The notes under the pieces were generated by a model. It worked only from the letters and a program-made list of their open reading frames with translations, did not search any database and had not been told where the DNA came from. From the NCBI RefSeq assembly GCF_013363755.1, contig NZ_CP054840.1, forward strand, positions 2,783,501-2,847,500: a DNA stretch of 64,000 nt, read 5' to 3'. The position numbers and the translations under genes are program-made. Of this stretch, positions 1-8,337 are shown in pieces (position 1 is the stretch's first letter; each line of letters begins with the position of its first letter). This stretch comes from Comamonas antarctica. GTDB lineage: Bacteria; Pseudomonadota; Gammaproteobacteria; Burkholderiales; Burkholderiaceae_C.

Positions 1-678
1 CGCCTGCGCGCCGGCCAGGCAGTGCGCGAGCTCTCCACCTACCGCCGCGCCGATGGCAGCGAGGTGCATTGCGAGGAAAGCATCACGCCGCTGCGCAACC
101 GCGAGGCACAGGTGACACATTCCGTGAGCATCGTGCGCGACGTGACGGCGCGCGTGCTGTCCGACCGCGCCTTCCGCGAGCAGATGCAGCACGACGGCCT
201 GACTGGCACGCTGACCCGCACCTCGGGGGAGCTGCATCTGGCGAATGCCGTGGCCCAGGCGCGCGCGCTGGCCACGCCGCTGGCGCTGGCGCTGGTCGAT
301 GTCGACCGGTTCAAGCAGGTCAACGACCGCTTCGGCCACCCGGCGGGCGACCAGGCGCTGTCCGCCGTGGCGCGGGCCCTGAGATCGTGCCTGCGCACCA
401 GCGACAAGATCATCCGCTGGGGCGGCGAGGAATTCCTGCTGTTCATGCCGGGCTGCGACCTGGCCGGCGCGCTGGCCACGCTCGAGCGCTGCCGGCATGC
501 GGTGCGCGACGCCTGTGCCGCGCTGCTGCCCCTGCCGGTCACCATCTCGGCGGGCGTGGGCGTGCTTGGCGACGGTCAGGAATTGGCGCAAGCAATTGAA
601 CGCATCGACCAGTTGCTGTACCGTGCCAAGCAAGAGGGCCGCGACCAGGTCCGCGCGGTCGATATCGGCAACGGCTGA
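1..678 (+). CDS. PAS-linked diguanylate cyclase (GGDEF), 5' end outside window
   Basis: The frame is open from base 1, so this is the C-terminal part (about 225 residues) of a longer protein; the GTG at 22 is only an internal codon. The first ~45 residues look like the end of a PAS/PAC sensory domain (…SIVRDVTAR). The rest is a GGDEF domain with the active-site variant GGEEF in the RWGGEEF context. An RxxD inhibitory I-site (RTSD) sits five residues before it, so the enzyme should make cyclic di-GMP from two GTP and be product-inhibited. The signal it senses is encoded upstream and cannot be seen. No EAL domain follows; the gene stops at 678. Confidence 0.9.
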   Translation, partial: RLRAGQAVRELSTYRRADGSEVHCEESITPLRNREAQVTHSVSIVRDVTARVLSDRAFREQMQHDGLTGTLTRTSGELHLANAVAQARALATPLALALVDVDRFKQVNDRFGHPAGDQALSAVARALRSCLRTSDKIIRWGGEEFLLFMPGCDLAGALATLERCRHAVRDACAALLPLPVTISAGVGVLGDGQELAQAIERIDQLLYRAKQEGRDQVRAVDIGNG

Positions 679-728
679 CGGCGCGGCAGGCCGCCCCTGC
701 GCCATCCATCATTTCCAAGGAACCTGCG

Positions 729-1058
729 ATGACCTACCAGAGCCAGCATCTCTCCCAGAACCCCACGATCGCGGAAATCGAGGCCTTGCGCGGCAATGCG
801 GTGCTGGAGTTCGGCACCGGGTGGTGCGGCTACTGCCAGGGCGCGCAGGGGCTGATCCGCGAGGCGCTGGCCGGCCGCGACGATGTGCAGCACATCAAGG
901 CCGAGGACGGCTCGGGCCGCCCGCTGGGCCGCCACTACCGCGTCAAGCTCTGGCCGACGCTGATCTTCCTGCGCGACGGCCAGGAAGTCGGCCGCAGCGT
1001 GCGCCCGCAAAACGGCGCTGCGCTGGCGGCCGAGATGGCCAAGCTGCCCAAGGACTGA
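729..1058 (+). CDS. Thioredoxin-family protein with CGYC active site
   Basis: A 109-residue protein with a thioredoxin fold. The motif GTGWCGYC near residues 32-39 is the redox-active CxxC, and a cis-Pro segment (KLWPTLIFL) appears near residue 78. No signal peptide is visible, so it is probably a cytoplasmic thiol-disulfide reductase. The CGYC dipeptide differs from the CGPC of the trxA gene at 11733, which argues for a specialised partner rather than general thioredoxin. An AAGGAA ribosome-binding site lies just before the ATG. The gene follows the diguanylate cyclase by 50 bases and converges on rnhA. Confidence 0.85.
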   Translation: MTYQSQHLSQNPTIAEIEALRGNAVLEFGTGWCGYCQGAQGLIREALAGRDDVQHIKAEDGSGRPLGRHYRVKLWPTLIFLRDGQEVGRSVRPQNGAALAAEMAKLPKD

Positions 1059-1064
1059 AACGCG

Positions 1065-1514
1065 CTAGCGCCGGCCCAAGGCCTTTTCCACGCCCTGGTT
1101 GGCCAGCATGTCGGCGCGCTCGTTGCCCGGGTCGCCCGCATGGCCGCGCACCCAGCGCCAGTCGATGCGGTGGCCGCCGCTGCCCACCAGCGCGTCCAGG
1201 CGCTGCCACAGTTCGGCATTCTTCACCGGCTCCTTCGAGGCCGTGCGCCAGCCCTTGGCCTTCCAGCCGTGGATCCATTCGGTGATGCCCTTGAGCACAT
1301 ACTGGCTGTCGATGAACAGCGTCACGTCGCAAGGCCTCTTGAGCGCGCTCAGCGCCTCGATCACGGCCTGCAGCTCCATGCGGTTGTTGGTGGTTCCCAG
1401 TTCGCCGCCAAACAACTCCTTTTCCATCGTCCCGGCGCGCAGCAGCACGCCCCATCCGCCCGGACCAGGGTTGCCCTTGCAAGCCCCATCTGTATAGATC
1501 ACAACTTGATTCAA
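1065..1514 (-). CDS. rnhA: Ribonuclease HI
   Basis: Degrades the RNA strand of RNA-DNA hybrids. The 149-residue product starts [16 protein letters not shown], holding the first catalytic Asp. The Glu of NNRMELQAV, the Asp of LFIDSQYV and the C-terminal [13 protein letters not shown] region complete the metal-binding set. The open frame extends upstream, but a TTG at 1512-1514 preceded by GAGGAAAAG matches the normal start and length of the family (about 150-155 aa). It is preceded by 11 bases and the methyltransferase gene on the same strand, so the two are probably cotranscribed. A second RNase H, rnhB, lies at 47403. Confidence 0.95.
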   Translation of the reverse strand: MNQVVIYTDGACKGNPGPGGWGVLLRAGTMEKELFGGELGTTNNRMELQAVIEALSALKRPCDVTLFIDSQYVLKGITEWIHGWKAKGWRTASKEPVKNAELWQRLDALVGSGGHRIDWRWVRGHAGDPGNERADMLANQGVEKALGRR

Positions 1515-1525
1515 CTTCTTTTCCT

Positions 1526-2281
1526 CTAGATTTTTCGATTCCGGCGGTGCGCCAGCGGCGCCGCGGCGGCAGTGGCGGGCGCACGCTGGCGCCAGGCCGG
1601 CCCCATCAGGCGCATGCCCGGCACGCGCTTGGTGGCCACCACGCAGTAGACGCCCCCGAGTATGGGCCACGCACGCTCGCCGAGCGCATCCATCCAGCCC
1701 CAGCGCTCATGCCACTGCAGCGATTGCACGGCAGGCCGGTGGCAACCGAACTCCACGGCCTGCACATCGAGCGCCAACAGCCGCAGCCAGTCGCGCAGCC
1801 GCCAGTAGCCGATGGCACTGCGCACATCGGGCAAACGCGTGCCGCGCGGCGTGACCGCCGACTGAATTCCCCACCAGCTGGCAGGGTTGATTCCGAAGAT
1901 CACGGCCCGCCCTTCAGGCACCAGCACCCGCGCCACTTCGCGCAATGCGCCATGCGGGTCGCATGTGCTTTCCAGCGTATGGGGCAGCACCAGCAGATCC
2001 AGGCTGGATTCGGCAAACGGCAGCGCGGACGGCTCGAGCACCGCATGCACGGCACAACCCGGCAGCGCGGCGGCCGTTGCATCCATCGATTCGACGGCCA
2101 GCCAGCGCTGCGGCATGCGATTGGCGCGCAAGCCCTGTAGCATAGGCAGCCCCAGCTGCAGGCTGTGGTAGCCGAACACGTCCGCCACGGCCTCGTCGCA
2201 GCGCTGCTGCTCCCAGTCGAGCAGATAGCGCCCGGTCGGTGACTCGAGCCACTGGTGCATCCCTATAATTTTGTCGCTCAT
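1526..2281 (-). CDS. Class I SAM-dependent methyltransferase-like protein
   Basis: About 251 residues. The N-terminus ([17 protein letters not shown]) and the later [12 protein letters not shown] and [17 protein letters not shown] segments match the methyltransferase domain proteins that sit beside gloB and rnhA in many betaproteobacteria. The glycine-rich SAM loop is poorly conserved, so catalytic activity is not certain and the substrate is unknown. The ATG at 2281 overlaps the gloB ATG on the other strand; a second in-frame ATG at 2260 gives a 244-residue protein and is a real alternative. It is followed by rnhA in the same direction. Confidence 0.75.
   Translation of the reverse strand: MSDKIIGMHQWLESPTGRYLLDWEQQRCDEAVADVFGYHSLQLGLPMLQGLRANRMPQRWLAVESMDATAAALPGCAVHAVLEPSALPFAESSLDLLVLPHTLESTCDPHGALREVARVLVPEGRAVIFGINPASWWGIQSAVTPRGTRLPDVRSAIGYWRLRDWLRLLALDVQAVEFGCHRPAVQSLQWHERWGWMDALGERAWPILGGVYCVVATKRVPGMRLMGPAWRQRAPATAAAAPLAHRRNRKI
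2264..2269 (+). promoter_or_regulatory. Possible -10 box for gloB (near-leaderless transcript)
   Basis: A perfect TATAAT ends 10 bases before the gloB ATG, so a transcript from it would start only about 4 bases upstream of the start codon. No good -35 hexamer sits at 16-18 bp spacing; GTGACT at 2239-2244 is the nearest resemblance at 19 bp. It may therefore be chance or an activator-dependent promoter. Confidence 0.4.
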
Positions 2282-3053
2282 GAACCTGTTGCCGCTGCCC
2301 GCTTTTTCTGACAACTACATCTGGATGCTGCACGACGGCCGCCAGGCCCTGGTCGTGGACCCGGGCGAAGCGGCTCCCGTGCTCGCGGCCTTGGAGCGCC
2401 ATGCGCTGCAATTGCAAGCCATTCTAATCACCCACCACCATGCCGATCACGTCGGCGGCGTGGCTGCGCTGCGCGCCGCCACGGGTGCGCCGGTGTGGGG
2501 CCCGGCGCGCGAAACCCTGCCCGAACCCGTGACTCGGGTGCATGGCGGCGACCAGGTCGAGGTGCTGGGCGGCCCGTGGCGCGTCATCGACGTGCCCGGG
2601 CATACCGCAGGGCATATCGCCTACTTCAGCGATGCCGGCGCCGAACCGCTGCTGTTTTGCGGCGACACCCTGTTTTCGGGCGGCTGCGGACGGCTGTTCG
2701 AGGGCACGCCGGCGCAGATGCAGCAGTCGCTGGACGCGCTCGCCGCACTGCCGGATGCGACCCGCGTGTGCTGCGCGCATGAGTACACACTTTCTAACCT
2801 TCGCTTTGCGCGCGCGGTGGAACCAAACAACGCCGCGCTGCTCCACTACCTGGAGCATTGCGAGGGCCTGCGCGCCCATGGCATGCCGACGCTGCCTTCC
2901 AGCATTGGACTGGAGCGCAGCATCAACCCTTTTCTTCGTACGCGCGAAACGGCAGTGGCAGCGAGCGCCCACCGCCATGATCCGCGTATCCATCCTCAGC
3001 AGGCCCACGAGGTGCTTGCAGCATTGCGCGCCTGGAAAAACGATTTCCGATGA
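2280..3053 (+). CDS. gloB: Hydroxyacylglutathione hydrolase (glyoxalase II)
   Basis: Hydrolyses S-lactoylglutathione to lactate and glutathione, the second step of methylglyoxal detoxification. The 257-residue protein begins [15 protein letters not shown], the standard GloB start. It carries the metallo-beta-lactamase metal motif THHHADH near residue 57, with further ligands in VPGHTAGH, FCGDTLF and CAHEYT. The start at 2280 is preferred to the in-frame TTG at 2271 because it matches the family N-terminus. The stop overlaps the ATG of the next gene (ATGA at 3050), so the two are translationally coupled. Confidence 0.96.
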   Translation: MNLLPLPAFSDNYIWMLHDGRQALVVDPGEAAPVLAALERHALQLQAILITHHHADHVGGVAALRAATGAPVWGPARETLPEPVTRVHGGDQVEVLGGPWRVIDVPGHTAGHIAYFSDAGAEPLLFCGDTLFSGGCGRLFEGTPAQMQQSLDALAALPDATRVCCAHEYTLSNLRFARAVEPNNAALLHYLEHCEGLRAHGMPTLPSSIGLERSINPFLRTRETAVAASAHRHDPRIHPQQAHEVLAALRAWKNDFR

Positions 3054-4555
3054 AGCTTCTCTATCCCGTATTGCTCAGCAGCGTGCTGTTTCTTGCCGGC
3101 TGCGCGACCGTCAGCCCCGATTCCCCCGCCTCCAACGCGGAGTCCAGCGCCAGCCATACGCCGCAGTATCCCAATGGCTCGCTGAGCCCGCTGACGCCGG
3201 CGCAGGTCACGACACCGGGCGTGGCCTCGCTGTCGGCGCCGGCCGATCTGTGGGACCGCATCCGCCGCGGCTTCGCCATGCCCGATCTCGACCATGAACT
3301 GGTGCACGACCGCGAGCAGTGGTACTCGAGCCGGCCGGACTACATCCTGCGCATGACCGAGCGCTCGAGCAAGTACCTGTTCCATATCGTCGAGGAACTC
3401 GAGCGCCGCGGCATGCCGACCGAGCTGGCGCTGCTGCCCTACATCGAGAGCGCCTTCAATCCGCAGGCGGTCTCCAGCGCCAAGGCCGCGGGCATGTGGC
3501 AGTTCATGCCGGCCACCGGCACCTATTTCGACCTGAAGCAGAACATCTTCCGCGACGACCGCCGCGACGTGCTGGCCTCGACGCGCGCCGCGCTCGACTA
3601 CCTGCAAAAGCTCTATGGCATGTTCGGCGACTGGCATCTGGCGCTGGCGGCCTACAACTGGGGCGAAGGCAGCGTGGGCCGCGCCATCGAGCGCAACCGC
3701 AAGGCCGGCCTGGGCATCAGCTATTCCGAACTCAACATGCCGGCCGAGACCCGGCTCTACGTGCCCAAGCTGCAGGCCGTGAAGAACATCGTCAACACGC
3801 CCGACGCGTTCAGCGCCGAGCTGCCGCTGATCGAGAACCACCCTTACTTCCAGGCCGTGGACATCAAGCGCGACATCGACGTCGAACTCGCGGCCCGGCT
3901 GGCCGACGTGTCGGTTGCCGACTTCCGCGCGCTCAATCCCTCGCTGAGCCGGCCCGTGATCTTTGCCGCGGGCACGCCGCAGATCCTGCTGCCCTGGGAC
4001 AACGCCAAGGTGTTCCAGCGCAATCTTGCGGCCTACGACCAGGGCCAGTATTCGAGCTGGACGGTCTGGACCGTGCCCTCGACGCTCACGGTGGCCGACG
4101 CGGCGCAGCGCGTGGGCATGAGCGCCGAAGGCCTGCGCACGCTCAACAACATTCCGCCGCGCATGGTGATCAAGGCCGGATCGGCGCTGATGGTGCCGCG
4201 CTCGGCCAGCACGCTGACCGATGTGTCGAGCCAGGTCGCCGACAATGGCCACATGGCGCTGGCGCCCGAGATCGTGACGCGCCGCACCACGGTCAAGGCG
4301 CAAAAGCGCGACACGCTGGCCAGCCTGGCCAGCCGCCACCGCGTCAGCGTTGCGAGCCTGGCCGAGTGGAACGACCTCAAGGTCGGCTCGGCGCTCAAGG
4401 CCGGCCAGTCCATCGTGCTGTTCGTGCCGCTGCGCGGCACGTCGATCGCGCCCTCGAGTCCGCGCGCCGCCAAGGTCGCGGTGGCACGCTCGTCCAAGGC
4501 GCCGGCGCAGACTTCGCGCAAGGGCGGCACGCCCTCGAAGGTGAAGAAGCGCTGA
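3050..4555 (+). CDS. mltD: Membrane-bound lytic murein transglycosylase D-like lipoprotein
   Basis: Cleaves peptidoglycan glycan strands non-hydrolytically in the periplasm. Residues 1-18 form a lipoprotein signal ending in LAGC, so it is probably lipid-anchored. The SLT domain shows the catalytic Glu at about residue 133 in YIESAFNPQA, followed by GMWQFMPATG and the AYNWGEG motif. Two LysM-like segments follow, at about 334-385 and 411-462, with a basic low-complexity tail. At 501 aa it matches the MltD class. It overlaps gloB by four bases; the gloB-mltD arrangement is common in Burkholderiales. Confidence 0.93.
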   Translation: MKLLYPVLLSSVLFLAGCATVSPDSPASNAESSASHTPQYPNGSLSPLTPAQVTTPGVASLSAPADLWDRIRRGFAMPDLDHELVHDREQWYSSRPDYILRMTERSSKYLFHIVEELERRGMPTELALLPYIESAFNPQAVSSAKAAGMWQFMPATGTYFDLKQNIFRDDRRDVLASTRAALDYLQKLYGMFGDWHLALAAYNWGEGSVGRAIERNRKAGLGISYSELNMPAETRLYVPKLQAVKNIVNTPDAFSAELPLIENHPYFQAVDIKRDIDVELAARLADVSVADFRALNPSLSRPVIFAAGTPQILLPWDNAKVFQRNLAAYDQGQYSSWTVWTVPSTLTVADAAQRVGMSAEGLRTLNNIPPRMVIKAGSALMVPRSASTLTDVSSQVADNGHMALAPEIVTRRTTVKAQKRDTLASLASRHRVSVASLAEWNDLKVGSALKAGQSIVLFVPLRGTSIAPSSPRAAKVAVARSSKAPAQTSRKGGTPSKVKKR

Positions 4556-4571
4556 AAAGCGCTGACGAAAC

Positions 4572-4982
4572 TCAGCGGTAGACGCTGAAGAAGATCGCCA
4601 CGTTCGCCAGCATGCCCAGGGCCCAGACCAGACTGCGCGCCGTGGGCTTGTCGGCCACGTACAGCGCGATGTAGAGCCCGCGCAGCAGCACGAAAACCAC
4701 GGCCAGCAGATCGACCCAGTGCTGCGGCGCGTGCAGCTGGTGGGCAATCACCACCGCACCGATGAAGAACGGCAGGGCCTCGAAACTGTTGGCCTGGGCC
4801 GCATTGGCGCGCGCCTGGAAACCGGTCTGGCGCTGCAGCCAGGCGCGCGGATCATGGTTGTCGAAGCCGCCCTGCTCCGGCTTGCGGCCCATGCCGCCGC
4901 TCTTGGCGAGATAGGCGCAGACCATGGGCAGCAGCGCGGCCACCAGCACGCACCAGTAGGCCGTCGTCAGATGTTCGGTCAT
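4572..4982 (-). CDS. MAPEG-family integral membrane protein
   Basis: A 136-residue protein with four hydrophobic helices: residues about 7-25, 68-84, 88-106 and 115-133. The segment between the first two contains RANAAQANSFEALPFF, the conserved MAPEG signature (membrane-associated proteins in eicosanoid and glutathione metabolism). Bacterial members of this family have no firmly established substrate; a glutathione-related role is only suggested by homology. It lies convergent with the mltD gene and 17 bases downstream of recR on the same strand, so it could be read through from the recR transcript. Confidence 0.85.
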   Translation of the reverse strand: MTEHLTTAYWCVLVAALLPMVCAYLAKSGGMGRKPEQGGFDNHDPRAWLQRQTGFQARANAAQANSFEALPFFIGAVVIAHQLHAPQHWVDLLAVVFVLLRGLYIALYVADKPTARSLVWALGMLANVAIFFSVYR

Positions 4983-4999
4983 GGCAATCCTCCTGGGCC

Positions 5000-5596
5000 T
5001 CAGCGCCGGTCAGATAGTGCATGGGCAATCGTGCCCAGATCCACATACTCGAGTTCGCTGCCCACGGGCACGCCGCGCGCCAGCCGCGTCACATGCACGC
5101 CGCGGCTCTTGAGCGCCTCGCTGATCGCATGCGCGGTGGCCTCGCCTTCGGCGGTGAAGCTGGTGGCGAGAATCACTTCCTGCACGCCGTCCTGGGCGGT
5201 GCGTTCCAGCAATTCCGGCAGGCCCAGATCGCGCGGGCCGATGCCGTCGAGCGGCGACAGACGGCCCATCAGCACATAGTACCTGCCCTGGTAGGCGCCG
5301 GTGCGCTCCATGGCCGCGAGATCGGCAGGCGTTTCCACCACGCACAGGCGCGCGGTGTCGCGGCTTTCGTCCTGGCATATCGCGCACAGCCGGCCCACGG
5401 TGAAGGTATGGCACTGTTCGCAGTGCTGCACCGCTTCGAGCGCCGTATCGAGCGCGCGCGCGATCTGCTGCGCGCCTTCGCGGTCGCGCTGCAGCAACTG
5501 GTAGGCCATGCGCTGGGCCGACTTGATGCCGACACCGGGCAGGCGCCGCAGGGCCTGGATCAAATCATCCAGAGGATGGACATCCGAAGTGGCCAT
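5000..5596 (-). CDS. recR: Recombination mediator protein RecR
   Basis: Acts with RecF and RecO to load RecA at single-stranded gaps. The 198-residue product has the helix-hairpin-helix start ([17 protein letters not shown]), a four-cysteine zinc finger (CEQC…CAIC), and a TOPRIM domain beginning at LCVVETPAD and containing [16 protein letters not shown]. Length is normal for the family. Together with ybaB and dnaX upstream it forms the dnaX-ybaB-recR series found in many proteobacteria, although here a 254-base spacer with a tandem repeat separates ybaB from recR. Confidence 0.97.
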   Translation of the reverse strand: MATSDVHPLDDLIQALRRLPGVGIKSAQRMAYQLLQRDREGAQQIARALDTALEAVQHCEQCHTFTVGRLCAICQDESRDTARLCVVETPADLAAMERTGAYQGRYYVLMGRLSPLDGIGPRDLGLPELLERTAQDGVQEVILATSFTAEGEATAHAISEALKSRGVHVTRLARGVPVGSELEYVDLGTIAHALSDRR

Positions 5597-5644
5597 GGAA
5601 CCTCACTGAAGCAGAAAAAAAGACCTGCGCTCGGCAGGTCAGAC

Positions 5645-5735
5645 ATGGCCCCCACGCTCCCCCACTTCGTGTAGGTCGCCTGGGGGGCAAAGCCCCCCAA
5701 CGCTGTTTTGCCTTGGGGCGGCCCGGCGGCAAAAC
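5645..5735. repeat. 91-bp intergenic repeat, copy 1
   Basis: First of two head-to-tail copies in the recR-ybaB gap. It contains a perfect stem TGGGGGGC/GCCCCCCA (5681-5688 with 5692-5699) closed by an AAA loop, then a CTTGGGGCGGCCCGGCGGC stretch. It matches the dispersed palindromic intergenic elements typical of Comamonadaceae; that attribution is from memory and not from a search. Confidence 0.85.
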
Positions 5736-5826
5736 ATGGCCCCCACGCTCTCCCACTTCGTGTGGGTTGCCTGGGGGGCAAAGCCCCCCAACACTGTTTT
5801 GCCTTGGGGCGGCCCGGCGGCAAAAC
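5736..5826. repeat. 91-bp intergenic repeat, copy 2
   Basis: Second copy, directly abutting the first at exact 91-bp period, with only a few substitutions (for example a CTCTCCC for CTCCCCC change near its start). The hairpin recurs at 5772-5779/5783-5790. The pair could form a strong double hairpin in the ybaB-recR transcript and so act as a processing or attenuation site. Confidence 0.85.
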
Positions 5827-5850
5827 GGGGTAAGGCACGGCGGCTGAGCG

Positions 5851-6183
5851 TCAGAACGGGAACTTCATGCCGCCGGGCAGCCCGGGCATGCCGGCAGTCA
5901 GCTTGCCCATCTTTTCCTGCGAAGTCTCTTCGGCCTTGCGCACCGCGGCGTTGAACGCGGCCGCCACCAGGTCTTCGAGCATGTCCTTGTCTTCGGCCAG
6001 CAGGCTGGGGTCGATGGTCACGCGCTTGACGTCGTGCTTGCAGGTCATCAGCACCTTGACCAGGCCGGCGCCGGATTCGCCCTCGACCTCGACATGGCCC
6101 AGTTCGTCCTGGGCCTTCTTCAGGTTGTCCTGCATGGCCTGGGCCTGCTTCATGAGGCCGGCGAGTTGTCCTTTGTTGAACAT
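5851..6183 (-). CDS. ybaB: YbaB/EbfC-family nucleoid-associated protein
   Basis: A small (110 aa) DNA-binding protein that dimerises through helical arms and coats or bends DNA. The N-terminal helix ([20 protein letters not shown]), the central [21 protein letters not shown] strand pair and the [12 protein letters not shown] helix are diagnostic. The C-terminus ends in the usual glycine/proline-rich tail. It lies 21 bases downstream of dnaX on the same strand, the usual pairing, and is probably cotranscribed with it. Confidence 0.95.
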   Translation of the reverse strand: MFNKGQLAGLMKQAQAMQDNLKKAQDELGHVEVEGESGAGLVKVLMTCKHDVKRVTIDPSLLAEDKDMLEDLVAAAFNAAVRKAEETSQEKMGKLTAGMPGLPGGMKFPF

Positions 6184-6204
6184 GTTTCTTCCTTTTGAGT
6201 GGGT

Positions 6205-8196
6205 TTAAGCGGGTTTGATACTACCCGGCACGATGCGCGCGCCATGCTCGCGCATCAAGGTCTGCACCAGGGGGTCATTCATCACGATTTCTTCGGCCAG
6301 GCGCTGGCGCTGCTGCGCTGCGGCGGCGTTGCGCCGCGCGGGCGTATCCGTCACCGCGCCGATCTCGACGCTCAGCTGCTGCGCCAGGCCGGCTTCTGCC
6401 AGCGCCGCGCGCAGGCGCTCGCGCGCCGTCGCCTGGTTCAGCGACTGGCGCTGCACGCACAGCGTCCAATGGTCGCCGTCGCAGGCCATGAGCTGCGACT
6501 GCAGCGCCAGCTCGCGCACCAGCGCGGTGATGGCCTCGCTGGCAACCAACTGCTGCACGGCGGCAAACCAGCGGTCGCCCTCGGGCGTGGTCTGCACGGG
6601 CTCGCCCGAAGGCTCGGACGGGGTCCAGGCGGGGCGCGCCAGCGCAGCGGGCGCTGACTCTGTTTCATATTCGACATCGGGCGCCGCGGCCTGGCGCGGC
6701 ACGGCGCGCGCGGGTGCGCGGGCCATGGCCACAGTCTCGGGCAGCGGCTCCCATGGCGGCACGTCGATCGGCGCAAACTCCACGCTGTCCATGCCCAGAC
6801 TCTCGCCATAGCCGTCATCGGGCAACACGACGGCTTCGGCCAGCGGCTGGCGTTCGGCGGGTTCGGGGCGCGGCCGCGGGCCCGGGGTGGGAGCCGGCTG
6901 CGGCGCCGGCGCCATGGCGGGCGCAGCTACCGGCCGTGCGGGTGCCACGGGCGGCGCCAGGGGCCCGGGCGCCGGTGGCTCGGCCCGAACCGGCAGCGCC
7001 TTGGGGACCGCTATGGGTGCCGACACTGGCGCTGGCACCGGAGTGGGCGCCAACGCCGGCGCCGTTTCAGCTATTGCCGGAGTTTTTTTTTCAGCCGGAG
7101 CCTTGAAGGCCAGCAGCCGCAGCAGCGCCATCGTCAGCGCCGCGTATTCGTCGGGGGCCAGGCCCAGCTCCGCGCGGCCATGTAGGCAGATGCTGTAGAG
7201 CAGCTGGGTTTCATCGGCCGGCATGGCCTGCGCCAGGCGCGCAATGGCCGCGGCCTCGGGGTCGCTCGCGTCCTGCGCCATCTGCGGCACGGCCTGCAGC
7301 ACCGCCATGCGCTGCAGCACCGCGGCCATCTCTTCGAGCGTGGACGCGGCCGACAGCCCGTTCAGGCGCAGCGCATCGGCGGTTTCAACGACGCTGCGGC
7401 CGTCGCCTTCGGCGAGCGCGGCGATCAGGCGGAACACATGCGAGCGGTCGACGCTGCCCAGCATCTGGCGCACGCCGGCTTCGAGCAGCTGGCCGCTGCC
7501 AAACGCAATCGCCTGGTCGGTCAGCGACAGCGCGTCGCGCATCGAGCCGCGCGCGGCGCGCGCCAGCAGGCGCAGCGCCTGCGGTTCGGCGGGGATGTTC
7601 TCGGCGGCCAGCACCTGGCCCAGGTGGTCGAGCACGGTTTCGGGCGCCATGGGCCGCAGATTGAACTGCAGGCAGCGCGAGAGCACCGTCATCGGCACCT
7701 TCTGCGGATCGGTGGTGGCCAGCACGAATTTGAGGTATTCGGGCGGCTCCTCCAGCGTCTTGAGCATGGCGTTGAACGCCGTGTTCGTGAGCATGTGCAC
7801 TTCGTCGATCATGAAGACCTTGAAGCGCCCCTGCACCGGCTTGTAGACCGCCTGCTCGAGCAAGCCCTGGACTTCGTCGACGCCGCGGTTCGACGCCGCG
7901 TCCAGCTCGGTGTAATCCGGAAAACGGCCGCTGTCGATCTCGGTGCAGGCCGCGCAGACGCCGCAGGGCGTGGCCGTGATGCCGCCCTGCCCGTCGGGGC
8001 CCTGGCAATTGAGCGACTTGGCCAGGATGCGCGACACCGTGGTCTTGCCCACGCCGCGCGTGCCCGTGAACAGATAGGCGTGGTGCAGGCGCTGCTGCGT
8101 CAATGCATTGGACAGCGCCTGCACGACATGCTCCTGCCCCACCATTTCGGAGAAATTGCGGGGGCGGTATTTGCGGGCAAGCACGAGGTAAGACAT
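6205..8196 (-). CDS. dnaX: DNA polymerase III subunit tau (and probably gamma)
   Basis: The clamp-loader ATPase of the replicase. The start [15 protein letters not shown] at 8196 is the family start, giving 663 residues; the frame remains open further upstream without cause. Domain I has the Walker A motif GTRGVGKTT near residue 45, a cysteine zinc module (C…CGVCAAC) and the DEVHML Walker B box. Domains II-III run to about 370, followed by a long Pro/Ala-rich linker and a C-terminal tau-specific domain. An A9 run at codons 369-372 lies exactly at the end of domain III (see separate feature). ybaB follows 21 bases downstream. Confidence 0.96.
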   Translation of the reverse strand: MSYLVLARKYRPRNFSEMVGQEHVVQALSNALTQQRLHHAYLFTGTRGVGKTTVSRILAKSLNCQGPDGQGGITATPCGVCAACTEIDSGRFPDYTELDAASNRGVDEVQGLLEQAVYKPVQGRFKVFMIDEVHMLTNTAFNAMLKTLEEPPEYLKFVLATTDPQKVPMTVLSRCLQFNLRPMAPETVLDHLGQVLAAENIPAEPQALRLLARAARGSMRDALSLTDQAIAFGSGQLLEAGVRQMLGSVDRSHVFRLIAALAEGDGRSVVETADALRLNGLSAASTLEEMAAVLQRMAVLQAVPQMAQDASDPEAAAIARLAQAMPADETQLLYSICLHGRAELGLAPDEYAALTMALLRLLAFKAPAEKKTPAIAETAPALAPTPVPAPVSAPIAVPKALPVRAEPPAPGPLAPPVAPARPVAAPAMAPAPQPAPTPGPRPRPEPAERQPLAEAVVLPDDGYGESLGMDSVEFAPIDVPPWEPLPETVAMARAPARAVPRQAAAPDVEYETESAPAALARPAWTPSEPSGEPVQTTPEGDRWFAAVQQLVASEAITALVRELALQSQLMACDGDHWTLCVQRQSLNQATARERLRAALAEAGLAQQLSVEIGAVTDTPARRNAAAAQQRQRLAEEIVMNDPLVQTLMREHGARIVPGSIKPA
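7067..7092 (-). promoter_or_regulatory. Predicted dnaX frameshift/transcriptional slippage site (A9 tract)
   Basis: On the coding strand, bases 7091-7083 are nine consecutive A, read as GAA AAA AAA ACT. A shift to the -1 frame meets TGA at 7069-7067 after five codons (376-aa product); a shift to the +1 frame meets TAG at 7073-7071 after three codons (374 aa). Both would make a short gamma-like protein with domains I-III only. A GGCGCC-N6-GGCGCC stem-loop starts about 19 bases downstream and could stimulate ribosomal slippage. A9 in dnaX is the known transcriptional slippage signal in Thermus thermophilus; here function is inferred. Confidence 0.65.
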
Positions 8197-8337
8197 GGCG
8201 CCGATTCTACGGGGCGCGAGGGCGGGCATGGAAAAGCAGGTCCATTCATTGGTTTTGCTACAAGACTTATCATTCGTAAGCGTTTTTTACATAACCAGTC
8301 CATCCCCACTTTCCCTTTTCCCGATTCCGTGTTTCCG

